Shown: positions 1-10,617 of the stretch, in pieces | Layout: every line of letters starts with the position of its first letter | Position numbering within the stretch: position 1 is the stretch's first letter | NCBI GenBank assembly: GCA_963556695.1 | Contig: CAUWAG010000012.1 | Span: forward strand, 3,782,001 to 3,846,000 | From: Anthostomella pinea | Lineage: Eukaryota > Ascomycota > Sordariomycetes > Xylariales > Xylariaceae | DNA length: 64,000 nt | Direction of reading: 5' to 3' | Made by a program: the position numbers and the translations under genes | Notes under the pieces: generated by a model | Databases searched by the model: none | Told to the model about the DNA's origin: nothing | The model's input: the letters and a program-made list of their open reading frames with translations, nothing else

Positions 1-389
1 TTCAAAAACTTGAGAACCAGAAGAAACGGTTGGACGAGATGGACGAAGCGAAGCGCAAGGACGTCGAGGAGAAGGAAGTGTGGCTCACGGCAAGAAGACG
101 TGCAGAAGGGGAGAAGATCAAGGATGACGAGAAGCTGCTGAAAAAGACAGTGAAGCGCAAGGATCACGCCAAGAAGAAGAGCACCAGCGAGTGGGCTGCT
201 AGAAAGGACGGCGTGGCCAAGAGCATGAAGGACCGGCAGAAGAAGCGCGAAGACAACATCAAGAAGCGACGGGACGAGAAAGCCACGGGCAAAGGCGGCA
301 AGAAGAAGGGAGGAGCCAAGGGAGGAGCCAAGAAGGGCAAAGGCCGCGCTGGCTTCGAGGGCTCGTTCATAGGAGGCAAGAAGAAATGA
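1..389 (+). CDS. SURF6/Rrp14-like nucleolar protein, C-terminal part
   Basis: The frame is open from the window edge (codons in phase with base 3) to the TGA at 387-389, so the 5' part lies outside. The roughly 128 visible residues are extremely Lys/Arg/Glu-rich. They contain the family's C-terminal signature: a KRKDHAKKKS stretch, then SEWAARKDGV, then KKREDNIKKRRDEK, ending in a Gly/Lys tail with a GFEGSFIGGKK terminus. SURF6 (yeast Rrp14) is a nucleolar RNA-binding factor needed for ribosomal subunit assembly; that role is family knowledge. A second open frame on the opposite strand here is an antisense shadow of the basic tract. The identification rests on the conserved tail and is fairly secure. 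The symbol is left empty because the N-terminal half is not visible. Confidence 0.82.
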   Translation, partial: QKLENQKKRLDEMDEAKRKDVEEKEVWLTARRRAEGEKIKDDEKLLKKTVKRKDHAKKKSTSEWAARKDGVAKSMKDRQKKREDNIKKRRDEKATGKGGKKKGGAKGGAKKGKGRAGFEGSFIGGKKK

Positions 390-1610
390 GTGGCTACTTT
401 AAGGCACTCTTCCCAGCAAGGGAACTCTCGGCTTCAGCCATGATACTATGGCCATCGAGTCGATGCTGTACATAGATTCCCCTTCCTAGGCGTCATGTGA
501 GATTAGCGAATCTGATTTCCGTTCATGAAACTTGCCTCCTTCAGACTGGTCAACCACGTCGGCTTGGATGGGCAGCTCCTATTGACAAGGCCATCCAAGC
601 GTTTACTCGTCGCCACTTTGCGGTCAGCCTCTCATAACATCCGAGTCTGAGCACGTATCGCAAGATTAATGGCTAATGGATTAGATGTCATCCTGAGAAT
701 ATCTAACAGATGTAGATAGTTGTCTCGTCTCGCAAATGCGCAAGCGCCACTGGACGATTCCGTTGCTTGTCGATAGCAACTTTGTCCCAGGCGCTGGTTC
801 CTATGCCACAGTACATCCGGGGTTGGTTGACATTGAGTTCTTTCATCTGGGGTTACTTTCCCGGAAACAGTGTCGCTCGGCGGATGGGGGCTGTATAGCT
901 ACCTGAATGCTCTCACACATTATAGTGCTTCTTCTGTACGGGTCCCATATAACTGTGACAGCATTTAGGCAGGTTTGACTTGGAGTTCCCACTGGAGAAT
1001 GGCGCCTTGCAAACTGGTGAAAGTCCTTAGGCAGTTTTGGCTTCTTGCGGTTGAAGGGGTTAGTCACGGAATATAGTTGGTGGTCGGGCACAGGTGCTTC
1101 TGGGCTGAGGCATAGTTGGGTATTTTATATTTCGTACGTAGATATTGATGCAGGAGCCCCCATCATGCCCATATCGTAGCCAGCCCCTGAATGCACTCCC
1201 ACACGCCATCCCAACGCACAAACCACGTTGGGACCACCCTCCCAGAGCCACCACATCTAAGACCCATGAGTAAGGAAGAAAATCACAAACTGCGACCACT
1301 TGGGCATATTTCCTCTCTGCTGTCAGGCCCGAGGCCCACGATCTGGGTCTCTTCTTATGGGGATACCTTGGTGTCGACTCTTCCAGTGCAGGCTGCCTGT
1401 GCTGGGAAGGAAGGAACTGTTGTAAGGAACCCGGGCAATGTTGGGAAGGAGGTACGACAGTAGTTGAACCGTAACCAACCGCACCTGCCCGAGGAATAAG
1501 TTAATGACGGGAGGACTGAGCTGCCCTCCTTTGCACATTCACACTCCCCAACCGGACCGCCGCATCGTCAACACTGTCATCTTCGTCCTCATCGCCCGCT
1601 CGTCATGGCT
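390..1610. other. Intergenic, no gene recognised
   Basis: Three short open frames (843-1091 minus, 1060-1299 minus, 1191-1463 plus) have no recognisable domain or splice structure. I see no tRNA-like B box and no obvious repeat. The first 200 bases are probably the 3' untranslated region of the SURF6-like gene. Confidence 0.5.
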
Positions 1611-2588
1611 TCAGCAAAGTCGATCAAACAACGGATCAGGATAGATGAAGACCACTTGGGTTCCCAAAGCCTTCAACTTCCACAGAACCTCCAGGTAGAC
1701 CTGGGACGAGTGCGGGAACACGCCACGCATCCGGACGAAACGCCTGAAGAGCATGAAATACGAAATCAGCTGACATTGGTGATAGTGCTCACGTCCGGGC
1801 CAGTCGAGACACTCGGGCAGCGGACTATCGTGATCGTGGTCGATGTTCCAGATGTGGCGCATGACGCAGTACCGGTGCGCCTCTGCCGTCGCCGGCGGGT
1901 AATCCACCTTGCCGTCCAATATTTGCTCCAGGATCCTACGATGGGGACACGCATGGCTGAGATCGACGCCCGAGCTGATAATATAGGGTATCAGATCTCC
2001 TACCACGACGTAGAGCGTCTTATCCCTGCTCGCGACGCCCTTCCCTTGTCCTCCCTCCAACGCCTCCAGGATAGGCTGCATCCCGTGCGCGCAGCCCAGC
2101 ATCCCCAGCGGCACCGCGAATCGCCTCACCTGCCTCAGACCCGTCTGTACGGCGTCCTCGTAGCGCAAGACGGGTGCCACGCTCGGGTACGCACGCCACA
2201 GGTACCGGAAGATGAGGAGGTCGTCCGCCGGGTCGTACACCTTCAACGACTGCGAGGGGTCCCAGGGCAGCAGCCCCAACCGCTATAGCGCCCGGGGAGC
2301 CAACGCCCACGCTTCCCGCGACGCGAGGCAGATCTGCAGAACGCGCCGGCGGCGCTCTCGCATAACCTTCTTGTTCTCCTCGGAACTCAGTTGGAGCGTG
2401 CCGTGCTGGGTTCTAGCATATCCGGGACCTCGCGCACGTCCCACCGGAGGACGGGACGCCCTTGCTGCGGCTTCAGCGCCTCTTCCCAGATCGCGACGCA
2501 CAGTTCAGTAGGGAGCTTGGCGAACAGGCCGAAGGTGCGTATGGCAGGGAACCGGGCTTCGGGCGGCGCGGGTATGGTGCGGAGGTCG
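1611..2588 (-). pseudogene. 2EXR-domain protein gene, broken (frameshift and stop)
   Basis: Reading leftward from about 2588, a frame encodes FGLFAKLPTELCVAIWEEAL, the hallmark start of the fungal 2EXR domain. It meets a TGA at 2387-2389. The family sequence then continues one frame over, with RRRRVLQICLASREAW (the usual 'vC..SR' part), into a TAG at 2283-2285. It resumes in the same frame as GLLPWDPSQSLKVYDPADDL and runs to a TGA at 1611-1613. The TAG could arise from CAG by one C-to-T change. There is no in-frame ATG before the domain; a TAA lies just upstream, so a first exon is missing or unseen. No GT-AG pair long enough to be an intron covers either lesion. Function of 2EXR proteins is unknown. 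The open frame on the opposite strand (1605-2288) is a shadow. Confidence 0.66.
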
Positions 2589-3504
2589 GGTTAATAAAGT
2601 CTCGGCCGACGTCGAAATTTGTGCCAAATATGGCAAAGAGACGCATTGGTGATCCATATTTGGTGCCTTTGGACGAGAAAGCAGCTTGTGGAGGTGGTTT
2701 GATTTTGTTGGAAGAGGATGCCTGGAAGTTTTTGTGTCTTGTGGGATGGGTTGGGCGGTCTCTTCTGATCAAAGTGATCCAGCACAGCAGGAAATGTCCG
2801 GTTGGTCGGCTTTGTGTGGTGAGAAACTCGCTCCCCGATCCTCAAGCGAGACGCCGGGAAGTTTGATTTATAGTCTCTCAAACTTAAAATCCCACACTCG
2901 ATGCCATTGGGTACAGCATATTTGGACTGCGTTGTCCCTGTCCAGAAAAGTACACACAAGTGGGCTGAGGTTCCAGGAAAAACAAACATACATGATTGAT
3001 CGGTCACATGCCAGCGCAAGCTGTAGACAGTAGGAAAAGGGTATTTTGGGGGGCTTGTACCCGTTCGAGAGACGGCGTCCATCTAGGAGGAACTCTGATC
3101 AAAACACTCAAGGCTCAACAATCAAAATACCTCAACGTGTCATTAGAGCGAGCCACCCGAGGTCCAAATCTAACTACCTTTGCCGGCAAGCACCAAGCTC
3201 AGTTACAACCGGTCGTGACCCAGGTGGCTGATATGAAACAGGCATATGATGAGCTGTGTCGTAGCCACATGCGGCTGCGCTTCTGGACATAGATTCAGTG
3301 CCCAACTTACAGACTTGCATCAAATTTCTGCTCATCAGGTAGCAAAGAGAATTTGTACCCATCGTCAGGAAGCATACCATGATCGTAACTCGTGCAACTG
3401 CTAGTATTTACAGCGAATCCGAGCATTATATAACATCCTTACGAACATCACTGCTGCAGGGAACATGAAGTAAACCAGTTTCCGAGGGGTATATGCAAAC
3501 ACCC
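2589..3504. other. Intergenic, no gene recognised
   Basis: Overlapping short frames on both strands (for example 2591-3082 minus and 2686-3033 plus) show no domain and no consistent splice pattern. Part of this stretch may be the lost 5' exon or promoter of the broken 2EXR gene. Confidence 0.4.
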
Positions 3505-4377
3505 CTATTCAACCACCTTCCGCGCCCCAAGGTCATACCGATCGCCCTCCCTCAGTAGAAAAAAGACCGACGACGGATTCGGCAGATTTTTCATATCACT
3601 ACCCTCGCGCGACCAGAACCCACCATCATAAATAACACAGTACGTAGCCCCCATAACCTCGGCATCGTTCCGCGCCACCACAAAAGCCGTGTTCTCATCA
3701 CATCCAAAACCGAACAGCTCGGGCCTGACCTTCAAAATGTCGAACATGTCGAACATGCGGTTGCGCACCAGCACGTGCTGGTCGATGGCCGTGTCGCGCA
3801 TGAACCCGAACCCGACGGTATGGTCGCCGACTAGAATTTGATTGCTGGCCGTGTCGCCGCGCGCGAGAAAACTGCCCTGGATCGACGCGCCCGCGCTCGA
3901 CCCGCCGATCACGCCGCCGCCGCGCGCCTCCAGCACGTCCCAGAAAGCCGCTTCTGTAAGGGTGCCCGCGTACGCGTCGACGAGCCGCCATTGCCGCCCG
4001 CCGCCGAACCAGACGCCCTTGGCGCGCAGGAGGGGGGCCACGAAGGCTTCGGTATTGGCGACGGATCGGTCGTACGTGTGCAGCACCGTCACGTCCGTCG
4101 CGCCCAGTCGGCGGAACGTCCCTGCGCCTGCTGCGTCGTCGTCGTAGGACTCGGCGCCGTCGGCGGTCGGGATCACGACGAGGGGCGCCGAGGGCCCGCC
4201 TGCTAAGTCGATCACGCGCTGGTAGATGGAGTCGCTGAGGATGCCGCCGCCGACTACGACGAGGGTGCCGTTCTCGGGGCCGACGTACGGCGACGGCGTC
4301 GTCAGGGCTGTTGTTAGCGACGCAGTTGCGGCGGTGAGCGCCAAGAGCGCGTTGGTGAGGATGCCCATTTTGTGCAT
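3505..4377 (-). CDS. Cyanophycinase-like / peptidase family S51 protein, probably secreted
   Basis: Single-exon frame of 290 aa from the ATG at 4377 (MHKMGILTNALLAL). The frame stays open to 4671, but the extra 98 codons are not conserved-looking, and the chosen start puts a hydrophobic, Ala/Thr-rich signal-peptide-like stretch first. The next ATG, at 4368, is equally possible. Family features in order: GTLVVVGGG near the start, LVVIPTADG, VWFGGGRQWRLVDAY, and the nucleophile elbow VIGGSSAGASIQG, in which the Ser before AGA is the expected catalytic residue of S51/cyanophycinase-type class I glutamine-amidotransferase-like folds. The tail holds GFGCDENTAFVV and a YDGGFWSREGSDM segment. Bacterial members cut cyanophycin or Asp-dipeptides; the fungal substrate is unknown. 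The gene is intact. Confidence 0.85.
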   Translation of the reverse strand: MHKMGILTNALLALTAATASLTTALTTPSPYVGPENGTLVVVGGGILSDSIYQRVIDLAGGPSAPLVVIPTADGAESYDDDAAGAGTFRRLGATDVTVLHTYDRSVANTEAFVAPLLRAKGVWFGGGRQWRLVDAYAGTLTEAAFWDVLEARGGGVIGGSSAGASIQGSFLARGDTASNQILVGDHTVGFGFMRDTAIDQHVLVRNRMFDMFDILKVRPELFGFGCDENTAFVVARNDAEVMGATYCVIYDGGFWSREGSDMKNLPNPSSVFFLLREGDRYDLGARKVVE

Positions 4378-6269
4378 GATGGCGGCCCAGAGGTCGGAAG
4401 GTGAGAGGTCTGTGAGAAAGGGGGGAAGCATGGTGAAAGGGGGGTCGCTTCTATCTTTATATGTCGTCGATGCTCCCTTCCCCCAGCTGAGGTTATTGGG
4501 AGGTAGATAGATATCATCGATGCGATGATCGCACCATCCTGGTGGACGCCTCTGATAGGGCCGGCCCGTTCGGTATGCAACCCCAAGCTTTCCTGGGCAG
4601 CCTGTCAAGGCAGGTGGTGTTTTGCCGCGCTCGATGACATTCTCACCGGTGTCGCTTCGGCATGGCATCATTCTGGTGATTTCATCTAGCGGTTCTGACT
4701 ATGAGCCTTGGAGTTGATTTCAATTATGGCGATGATAGGGGTTGGTCGCCCTTGACTGATTAGCGGCGTACCCTAACCCTAGTCGCTGTGAGGAAGCAGA
4801 AGATCAGCCGACTCGTGCTCGGTATACGTGCCTGTGAAGCGAATACCTGTGTTGACTCGATTCAAGATGTTGCCGGACCGGTTGGACAGCTACAGCTCGG
4901 CTCGTCGCCAAGGCAGGGGGCACGTCAATGGTCGAGCATATTGCCCGCAGTCGCTTGCGCAATCCACTTGCCTACAAGTCGCTGGTCATCGATCAACGGG
5001 GGGCGTAAGGGCATCGACGTAATCTATCGTCGAGCTTGGTTTCTTTGTCGTGTTTCGCTCTCAGTTTGTTCAGTTTTCTATCAGGTCATTCTTTTATAGC
5101 AAATCTGAATGGCAAGCAAACAGCGAGACAGATCCGTATACATATAGTCGTGGTCGCCAGCTGTCTATTACCCTCATACATGATGAGTTCCACTGCCTAA
5201 GTATAGCAGGAGTCACTGAGCAGAACTCAGCCCATCAGTTAGAGCTTTGATTGCGATATAAGTAGATGGTGTTAGCAACCTCCAAGGATTCATTATGACG
5301 TGCCAAGGGGCCTTCATCATTCGTTACATGTAGCCATGGACCCCCTTCTGGTCCTGGACCATTCCATCACAATATAACCCATTTGCATTGTGAACAATGC
5401 CAACATAGGCGTTACGATATGGACAGTGGGTTGACCAGGCCTCTCGATTCTGCTACAGAGATTCATTATCCTCTCGAAGCCATGCTAACGAGAACTATAG
5501 ACATGTCCAACTTCATGTGAAACATGGAGAACAGGGAGCACGACGCCGACCTTACCGCGCTTGGCCTTACCTTAGCTACCAGTATTGTTGGAGGGATTAT
5601 CTCCCGGTGCGGATCATCCCACGTTGCTTAGTAACATGCGTAACACTGGAAAAAATATTCGCCTGCGTTATCAGTCCGCCGGCGGGACATCATCGAACCA
5701 CCCTGGCGGCGCAAGTGGCCTTCTGGGACCGTACTGGCGCAGAGCGGCTCTGCCTGAAGATATCAGTTGGTGAGTTCCACGCAGATTTTCGCCAACTCCT
5801 CGAGTCCATCGCAGTCTCTCCGTATTTCCAGGAGGACCCTCGATATTGCCTTGCCGTGAATTGAGACGCAGGCAAACCAAACTTCAACGAGTTTTCTAAC
5901 CATAACGCACTCGTCAACATGACCTGGGTCCGGGCGTAAAAAGCAACAAGCACCAGGCACCATGGTCTCTCATTTCACGGCCCTCGAACACTGTGTCCAC
6001 TTCGTCCTCCAGATCCTCCACTCTAAAAGGGCATGAGGGTTGTACGAAGCCGTGTTCAGCTTACATTTCAGGATGCGCATGGTTCTCTCCCTAGTCGGCA
6101 TAGAAGAATGCATAGGCTAATCACAAGTATCTATTATTATGACGAGCTTTAGCTAATGTCCATCTCTTGTCCGTTGCTGAAGCCTCCCAATCAACGCAAT
6201 GAAGGGTACGGGCGGATTTATAGCAAAGCCTCGACTTAGAGATTGTATCCCTTTCTCCCCGTATACGGC
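4378..6269. other. Intergenic, no gene recognised
   Basis: Only short frames without domains. 4378-4700 is the likely promoter and leader of the S51 gene. A frame at 5523-5640 reads MENREHDADLTALGLTLATS and then hits stops; it could be a relic but I cannot assign it. A CCCTAACCCTAG match at 4771-4782 is only two telomere-like units. Confidence 0.4.
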
Positions 6270-7256
6270 CTAAGAATGACGCAGCAGCCATGGCTTGTCC
6301 AGATTCACGAGTTGTAAGACAGGACGTATGTCCGGCATGGTGTCCAGCTTCTCCTTTGCCCAGGCGCCTTCTTCGTCCCAGTGGCCCCGCTCGTCTGGCT
6401 CTGCAGTAGGGAGGCCGGCGTCTATGTCCCGTCGGTGGCAAGATTGCAGCCAGGTAGTCTTCGACAGCCCCATGACGCGCTTCCGGTATGAATTCTTCTG
6501 GTCATCCACCAGTTCCGATGCTTCCTTAAGCCCACTGGCCAACTTATAGGTAGCAGGATGGCTCCATAGGACCCTCTTTGCCCTTGAAACTTCGTCCTTG
6601 TTCCGTAGATCGATGAGTCTCACTGAGTCCGAGCCAAAGATCGCCGCCATTATGTTAGGCGGCCACTGGCATGGATCGATGTAGTATTCTTTGCGGCAAT
6701 GTAGCGCGGGGAAAAGGTTGATTGTACGTGAATGAGGCAATCTGTCCGCTTGCTGGAGCAATTGGAGTAGGCGGTATGGTATGAGGTGGGGTTGGACATC
6801 GTCTAAATCGTCTCCCTCGTGATCCCTGATTTTTTCGTCGGAAATAGTTCGAATATCGGGAATTTTCCGGATTCTAGCAACAAAGTCTCTGTAGCCATGT
6901 CCAAGGGGTGTCTCAACGACAACCGACCGAACCTTCAGCCAGATGGATGTCAGTCGACTCAATAAGCCATCGAAGGCATTCTGGCCGATGGATAGAATGT
7001 CGAGAGCTGGGTCAAACCAAGTAGTCGGACCATTCGCATTGGATTCCTTGTCGAGGGAACATAACGAGCCTGCGGTGGCACGAGAGTCACGGCAGACGTG
7101 TACAATGACCGATGGACCGTACGTGAAGAGGATGTTTTCACTGCGCCTTATCGACCCGGCGCTTCCTTCCAGGGGTGTCGCCCTGCTAGCTCTGACGAAT
7201 CGTCGCGGGCGTGTAGGCGCCCAGATCATATCGTTTAACTCCTGAGGAAGGCCCAT
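6270..7256 (-). CDS. 2EXR-domain protein (second copy), 5' end uncertain
   Basis: The frame runs from the ATG at 7256 to the stop at 6270, about 328 aa. It begins directly with the 2EXR opening MGLPQELNDMIWAPTRPRR, followed by the conserved SVIVHVCRDSRATAG and TTWFDPALDILSIG blocks. The frame stays open upstream to 7406, but those codons past about 7340 are antisense to a LINE reverse-transcriptase relic. The true first exon was therefore probably displaced or replaced by that insertion. Members of this family normally have some residues before the LPxELxxxIW motif, so this product may be truncated at the N-terminus. No internal stop is seen. The function of 2EXR proteins is not established. 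It lies between the S51 gene and the LINE, on the same strand as the two other 2EXR copies. Confidence 0.68.
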   Translation of the reverse strand: MGLPQELNDMIWAPTRPRRFVRASRATPLEGSAGSIRRSENILFTYGPSVIVHVCRDSRATAGSLCSLDKESNANGPTTWFDPALDILSIGQNAFDGLLSRLTSIWLKVRSVVVETPLGHGYRDFVARIRKIPDIRTISDEKIRDHEGDDLDDVQPHLIPYRLLQLLQQADRLPHSRTINLFPALHCRKEYYIDPCQWPPNIMAAIFGSDSVRLIDLRNKDEVSRAKRVLWSHPATYKLASGLKEASELVDDQKNSYRKRVMGLSKTTWLQSCHRRDIDAGLPTAEPDERGHWDEEGAWAKEKLDTMPDIRPVLQLVNLDKPWLLRHS

Positions 7257-7339
7257 GAGAGATGGTGTTGGAGCTTTTGAGTCGGGGACGCTTTCAGAGT
7301 GGCTTTGGGCAGTCTGGCCGGGGTCGACCGGGGTCGATG

Positions 7340-9771
7340 ATCCCAAAACCAGGAAAGAAAGACTACTCCAATCCCAGGGCCTACAGACCAATATCGCTAC
7401 TGTCATGTCTTGGCAAAGGCCTAGAATGACTCATCGCGAAAAGAATTACCTGGTTTGTTATCAAACTTGGAATTCTAGCTCCACAACATTTTGGAGCTCT
7501 ACCAAAGCGCTCTGCCACCGACTTGGTAGCTGCACTCATACACGATATTGAACAGGCCCTCGACCAAGGCCTCGTTGCAACAGTAGTCACGTCAGATGTG
7601 AAAGGGGCCTTTAATGCTGCCCTAATGGGACGGCTGGTGGTTCGCATAAGAGAACAGGGCTGGCCGGGCGTTCTCATAAGATGGGTCCAGTCATTCATGT
7701 CCGAGCGGTCCGCAAGGGTTTCAGTTTAAAGGTATCATAACTGATATAAAAGCTCTCACTTGCGGGCTACCACAAGGCTCACCAGCCTCTCCTATCCTTT
7801 ATATGCTGTATACCGAGCCAATCTGTGCTCGACTTGGCATGAAAAGAAGACACTTTGTATATACAGACGACCTAGCAACTCTCTGTATTAGAAAGAACCT
7901 TAAGGAAATAGTTACAGAGGCTTCTAAAAATTTTCATTTGTTTAATTAATAGGGATACAACAACGCTATTAAATTTGACCCTGATAAAACCGAGATCATG
8001 TATTTCTTGCAGAAAAAGAACTCAAATAATCCTCCATCTGCCACAGGACAATGAACAAAACAGCTAAGTATTGCATACAATGGCTAGGTGTCCTTCTGGA
8101 TAGAAAACTAAACTTCAAAGATCATGTTTCTCACTGGGCCAAGAAAGCTAATAAGGTAACAAATCACCTTTGAGGACTATGCAACACAGTCAAAGGACTC
8201 CCAGTAAAGTCAACCAGGAGGGCTGTGAAAGCTTGTGTTATTCTTATTCTTACATATGGCTTAGAGGCCTGGTACCCAGGAATCAAAAAAATCAGGAGCT
8301 CAGGTGAGACATTAGCATGTCGCATTAAGGGGCTTCTTGGAACGATAGATGCTGTACTATGAATAGCGATCAGGGCTATCCTACCGGTCTGGAAAACACA
8401 TCCTGGACATATCCTACACTTTGAATCACAGATTCCTCCAGCAGGAGTTCTTGCAGAGGCAATAAGACGGCGTCACGGCTTACGACTCGGACGCGACGGC
8501 GTCACGGCTTACGACTCGGACGTTTAGACCAAAGACACCCTTTTGTTGGCAGGCTCCAAGTACAAGCTTGCAAGGAAACAACAAGGCTACAAAGGAATTT
8601 CCAGCTAATCCCTGACTTCCAGAGACCAATACTCACCAAGCCATCATGGAAAAAGCCCCCAATCTGAAAGGACAAAGACAAAAAGACAGAGCTCTTTAAG
8701 GAATGGTTATAAGAGAGAAATATGAACACTTACCTTGTCATTTACTCAGATGGATCATAATTAGACAACAAAGGCACAATCCGCACTGGATGGGGCTACA
8801 CCATCAGGAAAGGCAACACTACACAAAAAGTATACCGGGGAAAGGACAGACTTCTCTAAGCAGAAGTAATAGATACTGAAGTCCATGGCGCTCTCCAAGG
8901 GCTTATAACAGCCAGGGCAATTAGACATAGAAAACAGCTATATGTCTGCCTGGACAACATAACAGTGGTAGATAGGCTCAATGGGACTCCACCCGAGACA
9001 TCACAGAACATTTTTCTACGATTCCAAGAACTTGCCACGGCACACACTCCTGGAGTGACAATCAAGTGGATTCCTGGACACAGAGACATTGATGGCAACG
9101 AAGCTACCGACACACTAACAAAAGAGGGTACCATGCTAGAAACAGACACAACAAACCTTCCCACAATCTCTTGGGTCAAGAGAGATCTCAAAAGAAAGGG
9201 CAAGAAAGAGTTTAATTAATGATAAAAAGACCAATCAGAACCTAGATATCAAGAAATATACTCATATATAGTAATTAAAAGAGACCTTATATCTTTTAAG
9301 AGGAGTACTTTACACAGACTTCTAACGGCCAGATCTGGATATGGCGACTTTGCCAGATACCATGAACGCTTTGGGCATACAGACTCGAATGATCACTGCA
9401 GCTGTGGTGAGAAGAAAACACCACAACACATTTTCTTTTATAAGAGGCTGGGGAAAAACTGGCTGCTGTCTAGGTACTCGCTTAGGGCAGCTTGTTTACA
9501 ATACTTAGGGGAGAGGAGCACCATATGGGCAAAATTCGTGGAGAAGAGCAAATTCTTTTCATCAATCTGTCCTCGATAGATAGCTGTTCTTGAAGGACCA
9601 GATGGATGACCCAAGGTCATACCGCCGCAACAACGGGGATGGGCTCGTGAGCGGGACTGACTGTACTTATTATCTTGATACCTCCACAACCCTGCGATGC
9701 AGAGGCTCTGGGAGGCGTGGTTTGCACTACTGAGGAGCAATCCCCCACGTTAAATACAAAACAAAACAAAG
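7340..9771 (+). mobile_element. Decayed LINE (Tad1-like non-LTR retrotransposon), 5' truncated
   Basis: Plus-strand reading in shifting frames gives a reverse transcriptase. It starts with PKPGKKDYSNPRAYRPISLL at 7343, then TSDVKGAFNAALMGRL (RT motif A, about 7590), CGLPQGSPASPILYMLY (motif B, about 7765) and YTDDLATL (the catalytic motif, normally xxDD, about 7862). Downstream is an RNase H domain (IYSDGS near 8745; GHRDIDGNEATD near 9079). Next is a Cys-containing tail (CSCGEKKTPQHIFF near 9400), and finally an A-rich tail around 9749-9771 (tacaaaacaaaacaaa). Many TAA/TAG/TGA codons and frame changes show that it is dead. Domain order RT then RNase H, with no integrase or LTR, fits Tad1-type LINEs. 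ORF1, the endonuclease and the start are absent, as expected from 5' truncation on insertion. Confidence 0.85.
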
Positions 9772-10052
9772 ATTCGCGTTACGGGATTCTGCCTTAGAGG
9801 ATGATATGCTGCCTAGGACGCAGAAGCCTACAACAACAGTTCAAATAACAAGTTCTTACCAAGATGCATGCGTCTTCACAAGCTCAAAGGCGCCTGAAAA
9901 GCCAGTATCACGACAGATGCAGAGCACTTCGTCAAGAAGCGAGAGCAGCAGATCAGATCGTGGCGGCCCAACGCCGAAGCTTAGAGGAGGAGATCAATAG
10001 AAGTGGCTGGCAGCTTGCCGACCTGCTCCATTACCTACTTTCAGTCCCGGCG
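9772..10052. other. Short unassigned stretch before the LeuC-like relic
   Basis: An open frame from 9864 encodes a Gln/Arg-rich helical segment and runs into the relic that follows. No start signal or domain can be named. Confidence 0.3.
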
Positions 10053-10230
10053 ACAGTCGACAGACGCCAGGGTCTTGTCCATGGCATTGGCCCCGAGCAA
10101 GGCTTAATCCTCCCAGGCAGCACCCTCGTGTGCGGTGACAGCCGCACCTCCAGTGTCAACCTATGGCGCTTTCGGGTGCTTTGCTGCCTGGCATTGGCAC
10201 ATTCCTGAGTATGTTATATGGAAGATCATA
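10053..10230 (+). pseudogene. Relic of 3-isopropylmalate dehydratase large subunit (aconitase family)
   Basis: An open frame contains [20 protein letters not shown], followed by [12 protein letters not shown]. This is a close match to the conserved aconitase-superfamily segment around the first iron-sulfur cysteine region of LeuC-type enzymes (DRRQG..H.IGPEQG..LPG..VCGDSHTS). The next expected block, HGAFG..., appears one frame over as [14 protein letters not shown], so a frameshift sits near 10165. Neither the rest of this large enzyme (normally 700 aa or more in fungi) nor its other cysteines are present nearby. The flanks are unrelated, so I call it a fragment left by duplication or insertion rather than a gene. 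Confidence 0.62.
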
Positions 10231-10617
10231 GGTGAACAGGGCGGAAGGCAACTCACATAAGTATGCTAGACGCGGCTGGGATGTATGGGAATGCACTCAG
10301 CAAATAGTGAATGTGCGACGGGCTTTCATGGGTTAGCAGAGCAAGGACGCAGCGAGCTCGTAGGAGCTCTCATGATCAAATCAAATAATATGGATTTCTG
10401 CTCTGGTCCAAGAAATAATGACTTCGCGTTTTAACGAATATCATGACCATTGATTTCCCAGAACCATAGCCAGCTACTCCAAGGTTCATAGACATTCAGC
10501 AGTATCATTACCAGCATACTGGGCGAATATTACGTGATACATGACACAATCCATTGAAGTCTATCATGAACGCCATTTTGCGTGTAGAGTACAAAGGTAT
10601 CTAGCGTCAACCAAGAC
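10231..10617. other. Intergenic, 3' side of CCT6
   Basis: No open frame of note. It probably includes the CCT6 3' untranslated region, which is transcribed leftward. Confidence 0.4.

Noticed and set aside
1605..2288. Long plus-strand frame of 227 codons
   Set aside because: Antisense shadow of the broken 2EXR gene; the minus strand carries the family motifs.
4771..4782. CCCTAACCCTAG, telomere-like repeat
   Set aside because: Only two units, with ordinary genes on both sides; not a telomere or a clear internal telomeric site.
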